Shown: piece after piece, positions 25,745-32,509 of the stretch | How positions within the stretch are numbered: position 1 is the first letter of the stretch | Layout of the letters: each line of letters starts with the position of its first letter | NCBI GenBank assembly: GCA_026398895.1 | Contig: JAPLRZ010000033.1 | Span: forward strand, 1 to 59,202 | Length of the DNA stretch: 59,202 nt | Direction of reading: 5' to 3' | Source: Methylococcales bacterium | Lineage (GTDB): Bacteria; Pseudomonadota; Gammaproteobacteria; Methylococcales; Methylomonadaceae | Program-made: the position numbers and the translations under genes | Notes under the pieces: model-generated | Databases searched by the model: none | Told to the model about the DNA's origin: nothing | Seen by the model: only the letters and a program-made list of their open reading frames with translations

Positions 25745-26389
25745 TTACTTTCTAGCAATAATGCGTACTCGGCGATTGACTTCGCTGCTTGGATTATTAG
25801 GATCAAGTAAGTCACTTTTGCCTTTACCAACAATCTGAATATTAGTAGAAGGCAGATTGAAGGCAGTCACTAAAAAACTCTTTACCGAAGCGGCACGTTC
25901 TTCAGACAAGGTTTTGTTATACGCTTGACCACCCACACCATCAGTATGACCTTCAACGACAAAACTCAGGTTTGATAATTTTCCAGAAGCCAATGCTTCA
26001 CCCACGGGTCTGAGTTGTTCCTTGGCAGTTGCGGTCAACTCTGCGGAGTTGTAACCAAAGATAATTTCCATAGACAACGCCGCCTCAGTGTTACTTGAGG
26101 GGGGCATTGGAATAGGTTTTGGTTTGGCAGGTCTTGATTTAGTTGACGAAGGTTTGGCATCCAGTTTACTCATATCAATAGAGCGACTGTTGTCTTTTTT
26201 AACATCGCCTTCATAATCAGCATCTTCGGGTGTAGCACTTATAGCACTTGGATTCGCCTTAGACGGATTAAGAGCGTTAATTACGTCATCGGCTGATGGC
26301 ACTTTTTTACCAAAATTAACGTCAGCATAAGCGACATTGGTTAAAATCATTACGCCAAACAGACAAAATAACAGGTGTTGTGTTTTCAT
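25745..26389 (-). CDS. OmpA-domain protein (copy 2 of a tandem pair)
   Basis: 214 residues. The signal peptide MKTQHLLFCLFGVMILTNVA is almost identical to that of the downstream copy. The linker is longer and Ser/Pro/Lys-rich (about 35-100), then an OmpA-like domain with VEGHTDGVGGQAYNKTLSEE and NRRVRI. The two C-terminal domains are close paralogues and the linkers have diverged. Likely a periplasmic peptidoglycan-associated protein. Confidence 0.9.
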   Translation of the reverse strand: MKTQHLLFCLFGVMILTNVAYADVNFGKKVPSADDVINALNPSKANPSAISATPEDADYEGDVKKDNSRSIDMSKLDAKPSSTKSRPAKPKPIPMPPSSNTEAALSMEIIFGYNSAELTATAKEQLRPVGEALASGKLSNLSFVVEGHTDGVGGQAYNKTLSEERAASVKSFLVTAFNLPSTNIQIVGKGKSDLLDPNNPSSEVNRRVRIIARK

Positions 26390-26660
26390 AAAAATACCCC
26401 AAAGAAATATTAAAACAAAGAACGCTTAGCCAACTAAGCTAGTAGCTTATTCATTTGACTGAATGAGTTATCAGAGCGTGAACGGCGTTATAAATTTACA
26501 GCTAACTCTGCCAATTATACATAATTTCCCATTACCCTCAAATGAAATAGCAATTCCATTTTCAGTTTTTATAATATCATCCTACGCGCTATTTTTTAGA
26601 TTTCTTAGCTTTAACGATTGTGCTATACAATACCTACTTTTAACTTATATGGAGTTCGTC

Positions 26661-26987
26661 ATGGCAAATTACCCAGAAAAAACCTGTTCAATAGATCGCT
26701 TAATTACGCATCCAACATCGGTTGCATCCGCCAAAGCAGGGTTAAAAACTCAGCAACGCCGTAATGGTGTCTATGGTTATCCTGAAGAAGAGTTTGATTT
26801 AGACGGCGTAACTTTTGTCATCACTGATTTACAATATGAGCGTTTAGGTGATATGACTGACCAACACGCACAAGCAGAAGGTTATCCTACCTTAGCACTG
26901 TACAAAGATATTATTTTAAAAATGCACACGGGTATGAGTTGGGATGATGAAGGTCACGCGTGGGTACATAGCTTTGCTATTAAATAG
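26661..26987 (+). CDS. Small protein with an ASCH/PUA-like fold
   Basis: 108 residues from the ATG at 26661, preceded by ggag with suitable spacing. The frame is open for another 66 codons upstream but that stretch reads like non-coding sequence and shows no ribosome binding site. The C-terminal half (GVTFVITDLQYERLGDMTDQ, then AEGYPTLALYKDIIL, then WVHSFAI) resembles ASCH domains, which are RNA-binding or base-recognition modules. This is a moderate-confidence fold guess. It is 22 bases from the TPR gene on the same strand and probably cotranscribed. Confidence 0.55.
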   Translation: MANYPEKTCSIDRLITHPTSVASAKAGLKTQQRRNGVYGYPEEEFDLDGVTFVITDLQYERLGDMTDQHAQAEGYPTLALYKDIILKMHTGMSWDDEGHAWVHSFAIK

Positions 26988-27009
26988 CAATCTGAGGGGG
27001 AGATAAACT

Positions 27010-27720
27010 ATGTCACTATTAGAGACGTTTACCAAGAAAAAAAAACTGAGTGCCGCCATTAAGCAAACTGCAAAAGCGCGTAGTAGCGAAGGTACAGCTG
27101 CTGACCACTTGTATAAAGGGGCTTATCACGATTATGCCGAGGTGTTAGTGGGTGATCCACTACGTTCTGACACATTGTATAATTGGGGCTTTGCGTTGCT
27201 ACATCAAGCAAAAACTAAAACAGGTGATGAAGCCATTAAGCTGACTCAAGAGGCGATTACTAAATTTTCTTTTTGCTTGCTGCTAAACCCATCGTATTTA
27301 GGCGCAGCGATTGATGGTGGTGTGGCTTATATGGATTTAGCCAGATTAAAAGCCGTTGATTTTAATGATGAATTATACGAAGCCGCACGAATTCATTTTG
27401 AACAAGGCAATGCCATTCAGGCAGGCACGGCTTCTTATAATCTTGCCTGTATTTATGGCTTACGCGATGAAGGTGAAGCCTGTTTAGCGGCTTTACAAGA
27501 GTCTAAAAGCAAAGGCAGCTTACCCGACGTTAACAGCATTATTAACGATCCTGACTTGGATAAGGTTAAAGACCAACCGTGGTTTGTAGGGTTTTTAACC
27601 GCATTAAACGAAAAATCGGAAACTACTGTCGTTGAAAATACTCAGCTTGTAAGCGAGCCAGTAGAACTGAAAGAACCCGAAAAAGTTACCAATGACAAAA
27701 ACACTGTTAGTGCAGAATAA
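27010..27720 (+). CDS. TPR-repeat protein of unknown function
   Basis: 236 residues, mostly helical. Tetratricopeptide-type segments include DTLYNWGFALLHQAK, ITKFSFCLLLNPSYLGAAID and TASYNLACIYGLRDEGEACL. A WFVGFLTALNE segment closes the repeat, and a charged tail follows (about 205-236). No signal peptide, so it is probably a cytosolic scaffold. The ribosome binding site is gggggag. It pairs with the ASCH-like gene upstream, but I cannot name a partner process. Confidence 0.7.
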   Translation: MSLLETFTKKKKLSAAIKQTAKARSSEGTAADHLYKGAYHDYAEVLVGDPLRSDTLYNWGFALLHQAKTKTGDEAIKLTQEAITKFSFCLLLNPSYLGAAIDGGVAYMDLARLKAVDFNDELYEAARIHFEQGNAIQAGTASYNLACIYGLRDEGEACLAALQESKSKGSLPDVNSIINDPDLDKVKDQPWFVGFLTALNEKSETTVVENTQLVSEPVELKEPEKVTNDKNTVSAE

Positions 27721-27785
27721 GCGAATAAAAGCTATTTGCTAAAAATTGTTGTGGCTATCATCGGTATTCGATAGCCACACTCAAA

Positions 27786-28385
27786 TCAAAGCTGAAATAG
27801 ATTATCGTCTTTTTGTTTTCTTACCCACAGTGCAAAGATAATAATCGCCCAGCCGCGTATCGCAATTTCGATATTCAAACACAAAGACAGAAACCAACCG
27901 CCCGTCGATGGCCAGCCCATCCATATCATAAAACCCATAATAATTGCTGCAAAACCACCAATAGAAGAAAAAGCGGCATTCGGCAACTGCATGGCATAAA
28001 TCAGAGTGATGCGCACAATACCGCGTGCAATAAGATAACTGGCGATCATTAAACTAAAACGAGCGGGTTCTTCTGCGACGCTAAAAACAATTAAGGCACC
28101 GATAACAGTGTCCAACACCCCAACTTGCAAATTTTGTAAAAAGTCGCGGGTTTCTTTGGCAAGAAAGGCATCAAGACATTCAACCACCCCTAACGCCAAA
28201 ATAACCATGCCACTAATAGGTAGCCAAGACAGTTCTTTTGCTGATAAAACAACAACATTAGAGCGCACGGTACCGATTAACACTAGCCCGACACCTATTA
28301 GCATAATGACAACGCCCTGTGCGACCAAGCGTCGCCAATCCATGTCAAAACGCTCATCGCGAAAAAATTTTTTAAATGGGTTCAT
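27786..28385 (-). CDS. HdeD/DUF308-family membrane protein
   Basis: 199 residues with about six hydrophobic helices. Each pair is separated by short polar turns, the pattern of the HdeD family (DUF308). Examples are VAQGVVIMLIGVGLVLIG and SIGGFAAIIMGFMIWMG. HdeD of E. coli is linked to acid resistance, but the broader family has no settled function. It is convergent with the TPR gene and monocistronic. Confidence 0.75.
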   Translation of the reverse strand: MNPFKKFFRDERFDMDWRRLVAQGVVIMLIGVGLVLIGTVRSNVVVLSAKELSWLPISGMVILALGVVECLDAFLAKETRDFLQNLQVGVLDTVIGALIVFSVAEEPARFSLMIASYLIARGIVRITLIYAMQLPNAAFSSIGGFAAIIMGFMIWMGWPSTGGWFLSLCLNIEIAIRGWAIIIFALWVRKQKDDNLFQL

Positions 28386-28467
28386 GTGATTGTTTTCTCA
28401 TAACAGTGTGAAGCAAACTAAACTTTAAAGAATGACTGTCATATTTTACTGCAAAAACCATCATAAT

Positions 28468-29025
28468 TTATGAATAACAAGCAGCCAATAAACTTTGTAA
28501 CTTAGCCAAACCTAAACGTCGCGTTAATTCAATATTGTGTTGCGGAATATTATCAGGGTTAGGGTAATGACGAACCGCTTCTTCGATACTGCTTTCTCGC
28601 AATAAATGCAACATGGGATAAGGTGAACGGTTAGTATAATTGGCAGGGTCATCTTGGGTCGCCCCTTCAAAACAATAATTAGGATGAAAACTTGCCAGTT
28701 GATAAACGCCTTCGTAACCTTGCTCGTTTAATAGTGCTTCTGCTAATGCCAAAAAATCCAGATAGTCATCAAAGTTACTAAACGCTCGTGCATAAATTAG
28801 CAAGGTAGTTTCAATATCAGTATCGCTATTCAGCCGTTCAACTTCAGTCATCATAGCCAACAAGCAGTTTTCAATCTCTGCATTCTGATCGACGCTAAAA
28901 TGAATACTACCACGTTCTTGTTCATGTCTTGCGAAAGGGCAAAGATTGTAGCCGATAATAACCGTGTTCAACCACATTCGTGTCCCACTGATGTAGGCTT
29001 GATCTAATTCTGTGTTAGCGTTCAT
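28468..29025 (-). CDS. DUF1415 family protein
   Basis: 185 residues. The start ISGTRMWLNTVIIGYNLCPFA with a Cys-Pro-Phe motif, then a conserved ASFHPNYCFEG segment (about 112-122) and NRSPYPMLHLLRE (about 133-145), match DUF1415. Function unknown, probably cytosolic. It overlaps the upstream EVE gene by 11 bases, so the two are cotranscribed. Confidence 0.88.
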   Translation of the reverse strand: MNANTELDQAYISGTRMWLNTVIIGYNLCPFARHEQERGSIHFSVDQNAEIENCLLAMMTEVERLNSDTDIETTLLIYARAFSNFDDYLDFLALAEALLNEQGYEGVYQLASFHPNYCFEGATQDDPANYTNRSPYPMLHLLRESSIEEAVRHYPNPDNIPQHNIELTRRLGLAKLQSLLAACYS

Positions 29026-29491
29026 TTGTAGAAGATTCCAAGGATAAAATAAAATCCCATTGCGCTTTGCTGACAGGCATAATGGATAAGCGATTACCTA
29101 CTCTTAACAGGGTAAAATCTGCCAACTCTGCTTTGGTTTTGAGTTCTTTTAAAGTAATAGTTCGTGATAATCGTCTACTATATTTCACATCTACTCGACT
29201 CCAGCGCGGCTTAGCGGGATCGCTTTTGGGATCAAAATGTTTGTCATCAGGATTAAATGCTGAATCATCGGGATAACCTTCTTTAGCAACTTCCATAATG
29301 CCAACTATCCCCACCTCAGCGCAATTAGAATGATAAAAAAACACTTGATCGCCTAATCTCATGGCATCACGCATCATATTCCGTGCTTGATAATTTCGCA
29401 CTCCATCCCACGGTTCAGTTTGTTGTGGGCGTTGCATTAAATCATCAATGCCAAAGGTATCGGGTTCGGATTTCATTAGCCAGTAGTTCAT
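29015..29491 (-). CDS. EVE-domain protein (thymocyte nuclear protein 1-like)
   Basis: 158 residues, the whole of an EVE domain: NYWLMKSEPDTFGIDDL, WDGVRNYQARNMMRDAMRLG, FYHSNCAEVGIVGI and RWSRVDVKY. EVE is a PUA-like fold thought to recognise modified bases in DNA or RNA. Bacterial copies are widespread and found both as stand-alone housekeeping proteins and as readers in restriction systems. Here the context (DUF1415, tsaB) suggests a housekeeping role. Confidence 0.92.
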   Translation of the reverse strand: MNYWLMKSEPDTFGIDDLMQRPQQTEPWDGVRNYQARNMMRDAMRLGDQVFFYHSNCAEVGIVGIMEVAKEGYPDDSAFNPDDKHFDPKSDPAKPRWSRVDVKYSRRLSRTITLKELKTKAELADFTLLRVGNRLSIMPVSKAQWDFILSLESSTNER

Positions 29492-29515
29492 GGTAGATGT
29501 CTCATGCTTGTATTA

Positions 29516-29570
29516 GGAGTAAAACAGCTTTAGCTGTTTTATGTTCAATAGCTAAAGCTATTGAACTCCA
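29516..29570. repeat. Compound palindrome repeat overlapping the end of tsaB
   Basis: Two hairpins, aaaacagctttagctgtttt and caatagctaaagctattg, lie between ggagt and actcc. The last 13 bases provide the final codons and the TAG stop of tsaB. The two hairpin motifs recur in the opposite order at 50352-50409, so this is a mobile or dispersed intergenic repeat. Confidence 0.8.
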
Positions 29571-30259
29571 GACCGCCGTTCTGCTTCGGTTTTCGCCACT
29601 TTATCGCGTAAATACACAGGCATAGCAAGTTCTACAGGAACAGCTAAACCTTGCGTAAAACCCTGTACGCCTAAACGAGCAATTAACGCGGCTCTGGGTA
29701 GGTTATCACTTTCATAATGACTGACTCGCCCCGCTAATCGGCTGATGAGTTTGTCAGCATAAATACCCCATGCTGAGCCAATGCCTACACCTGAATCTGC
29801 AATAGGACAATCCACGAGCTCAGCAGGAATAACCGCTTCATTGCCAATCAACTCAGCAAAGCCTAGCGCGTTACGTTGATACACACCCCAAAAAATTTCT
29901 TCCATACGCGCATCCATAGCGGTAAAGGCAAATGAATAATCGCTACGATCAAAAAAATCTTGTGCCATTGCTGCCAACGTTGACACCCGCACCACGGGTA
30001 AATCCAAACCAAACGCCAGACCTTGAATCACACCTGTGGCAATGCGTATGCCTGTAAATGAACCAGGCCCACAACCAAACGCCAGCGCGTCTAGCTCTGT
30101 AGGCTTTAAACCCGCTTCCCGCATCAGTTCATCAATCATCGGTAAAATCAGTTTCGTGTGGTGTCTAGGCGCGAGTTCAAAGCGTTCGCTAATCACACCA
30201 TCGATAGATAACGCCGCCGAGCAAGCTTCAGTCGCGGTTTCTACGGCTAATAATTTCAT
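29558..30259 (-). CDS. tsaB: TsaB, tRNA threonylcarbamoyladenosine (t6A) biosynthesis protein
   Basis: 233 residues of the TsaB/YeaZ family: LAVETATEACSAAL at the N-terminus, APRHHTKLILPMIDEL, LDALAFGCGPGSFTGIRIA (about 57-75), and the C-terminal AMPVYLRDKVAKTEAERR. TsaB forms a complex with TsaD and TsaE to transfer the threonylcarbamoyl group to A37 of ANN-decoding tRNAs. The ATG overlaps the helicase stop (ATGA). The final codons and stop come from a palindromic repeat. Confidence 0.94.
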   Translation of the reverse strand: MKLLAVETATEACSAALSIDGVISERFELAPRHHTKLILPMIDELMREAGLKPTELDALAFGCGPGSFTGIRIATGVIQGLAFGLDLPVVRVSTLAAMAQDFFDRSDYSFAFTAMDARMEEIFWGVYQRNALGFAELIGNEAVIPAELVDCPIADSGVGIGSAWGIYADKLISRLAGRVSHYESDNLPRAALIARLGVQGFTQGLAVPVELAMPVYLRDKVAKTEAERRSGVQ

Positions 30260-32175
30260 TGTTTCGTCTCTGATTGGAAAAAGGCTTGTACATCGGCAAT
30301 ATCACGCGTGCGGCGCATAGGCGGTATGCTGTCTAAAAAAGTTTGTCCGTAAGATTTTTTTAATAACCGTGGATCACAAATCATCAACACCCCTCTGTCG
30401 GTCACATCGCGTAATAATCGCCCTATGCCTTGCCGTAAAGACAACACAGCGGCTGGCACTTGATAATCCATAAAGGCATTTTTGCCTTGCTGGGTCATCG
30501 CGTCTAATCGGGCTTTTAAAACAGGATCACCAGGAGAAGCAAACGGCAATTTATCAATAATGACGCAGGACAAGGCTTCACCGCGCACATCAACACCTTC
30601 CCAAAAACTAGCAGTGCCTAATAACACCGCATTGCCCGCTTTTTGAAATTGCTCTAATAATCTATTTTTTGACACCGTACCTTGGACTAATAAGGGATAA
30701 TCTAATTGATCTTCCAACAATTCAGCCGCTTGTTTCAAGGCACGATGACTGGTAAATAGAAAAAATGCACGTCCACGACTGGCTTGTAATACGGGAATGG
30801 CAAATTCAACAACACGCGGAATAAAATCAAAATCGTTAGGTTGTGGCAAGTCTTTGGGATGATAAAACAACGCTTGTGTCGCGTAATCAAACGGGCTTTC
30901 CCAGCGTTCACTGGTCGCGCTAGTTAAGCCCAGATTATGGACAAAATGGTCGAAACGATTTGCCACGCTTAAGGTTGCAGAGGTAAAAATCCACGTTGCT
31001 GGGTGTTGCTGCATAAAGCCCTGAAATTCATTAGCAATATTCAACGGTGTGCGGTTAAGACTAAAAGTTTTTTTATGGGTTTCAAACCAGCGTATCCATT
31101 TGCCATCAGGTGCGTCTAACAACAGTTTTAAGTGCTGACTTAACTCATCACAGCGTTTACTACAGGCTTCCAAGGCTTTACTTTTAACAGATGCACGGGT
31201 TAATTGCTCACCAAGCTGGTGTAATTGGGTTTGCAGTCCATTCAAGGACTTCACTGTATCAGGTGTGTTGGTGATTTCTTGCCAATCGCCACGTTTTTGT
31301 TCCACGCCAAAAGCAAGACGTAAGTTTTTGACTTGATGTTCCAATGCTTCAGCGGCGGTGCGTAGTGCAGGAATATCACTGGCATCTTTAAAATATTCCA
31401 TCAGTGCGTCTTCGGCTAAATCGCTGAGCTGTTTCGCACCCACTGTGATACCTAAAAAATTCGAGGCGGTTTCCGCAAGTTGATGGGCTTCATCGATAAT
31501 CACTACGTCGGCATTGGGCAATAATTCACCAAAACCACCATCACGCAATGACCAATCCGCGCATAACACATGATGATTCACCACTAAAATATCGGCTTCT
31601 CTGGCTTTTTTACGCGCTTTGACTAAAAAACAATCGCCATAATCATCACAATCCTGCCCTAAACAATTATCCAGCGTAGAAGTCGCTTGATACCAAACAG
31701 GATCAGTATCGGCAACACTGCCCATTTCAGCAATATCGCCTGTTTCAGTACGTTTTGACCAAGTGTTAATTTTTGCCAACGATTTTGCATCTTCTTTACT
31801 AAAACCGATATGCGAAGTGAGCGAGTTTTCTAAGCGATAAGTGCATAAATAATTAGCCCGTCCTTTTAATAGGGTGGCAACAAACGGCTGTTTAATCGCC
31901 TTACGAATCAACGGTAAATCTTTATTAAATAACTGGTCTTGTAAATTTTTTGTCCCTGTCGAGATAATTACTTTCTTGCCCGACAAAATTGCAGGCACTA
32001 AATAGGCAAAGGTTTTTCCCGTTCCCGTCCCTGCTTCGGCAATTAAATGTTGTTGAGTTTCTATCGCGCTGTTAATTGCCTCAGCCATCTCAAGCTGTGC
32101 AGTTCGCGGCTGATAACCCTTGATAATTTTCGATAACGCGCCATTGGGGCTAAAAAATGCAGTTAATGTGGTCAC
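30256..32175 (-). CDS. DinG/YoaA-type ATP-dependent DNA helicase
   Basis: 639 residues, XPD-like superfamily 2 helicase. Walker A is in EAGTGTGKTFAYL (about 44-56). Four cysteines (near LLKGRANYLC, about 111, and CLGQDCDDYGDC, about 170-182) likely bind an iron-sulfur cluster. The DEAH box is in VIIDEAHQLAE (about 226). Motif VI lies in LRQGIGRLLRD (about 585-595). The length suits YoaA rather than E. coli DinG (716). These enzymes unwind DNA structures and help repair. It is translationally coupled to tsaB, a common arrangement. Confidence 0.93.
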   Translation of the reverse strand: MTTLTAFFSPNGALSKIIKGYQPRTAQLEMAEAINSAIETQQHLIAEAGTGTGKTFAYLVPAILSGKKVIISTGTKNLQDQLFNKDLPLIRKAIKQPFVATLLKGRANYLCTYRLENSLTSHIGFSKEDAKSLAKINTWSKRTETGDIAEMGSVADTDPVWYQATSTLDNCLGQDCDDYGDCFLVKARKKAREADILVVNHHVLCADWSLRDGGFGELLPNADVVIIDEAHQLAETASNFLGITVGAKQLSDLAEDALMEYFKDASDIPALRTAAEALEHQVKNLRLAFGVEQKRGDWQEITNTPDTVKSLNGLQTQLHQLGEQLTRASVKSKALEACSKRCDELSQHLKLLLDAPDGKWIRWFETHKKTFSLNRTPLNIANEFQGFMQQHPATWIFTSATLSVANRFDHFVHNLGLTSATSERWESPFDYATQALFYHPKDLPQPNDFDFIPRVVEFAIPVLQASRGRAFFLFTSHRALKQAAELLEDQLDYPLLVQGTVSKNRLLEQFQKAGNAVLLGTASFWEGVDVRGEALSCVIIDKLPFASPGDPVLKARLDAMTQQGKNAFMDYQVPAAVLSLRQGIGRLLRDVTDRGVLMICDPRLLKKSYGQTFLDSIPPMRRTRDIADVQAFFQSETKQ

Positions 32176-32509
32176 TTAAAGTTGCTATGGCTAAAGGATA
32201 AATCCGTACATAGTAGAATAATGTGAAAAAAAATGCTCACATTTCTGAACATCATCCTGTATAGCGTGAGTGATTGCAAGAATTGAGTCTAACCAACTGA
32301 CAGTGTGCTTTGCGGCGTGAGTGCGAAGTGGTACAGATAAATCTACACGTCATTCTTACCAATACGAGGGTAAGTGTATAGGCAAGTTCGCTAAAACAGC
32401 TAAAAATAGCCAAGAAATCTAACTAGATTAAATACTTTACCAAAGCAAGCAGTTTTGAGACCATAGCGGGACAATAACAATAAATAGAAATCTTTTTGAA
32501 AAGAACGTC
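32176..32509. other. 334-base gap between divergent dinG-like and Hsp70 genes
   Basis: No ORF, RNA gene or known repeat is supported. It must contain the divergent promoters. I see no convincing sigma-32-type heat-shock promoter (cttgaa ... ccccat) before the Hsp70 gene. Confidence 0.5.

Noticed and set aside
23145..26389. Type VI secretion regulatory locus (kinase plus OmpA-domain proteins)
   Set aside because: No tss/vas genes are present in the window, so the link would be speculation.
26463..26660. N-terminal extension of the ASCH-like gene by 66 codons
   Set aside because: AT-rich upstream stretch without ribosome binding site; the ATG at 26661 has one and gives a compact domain.
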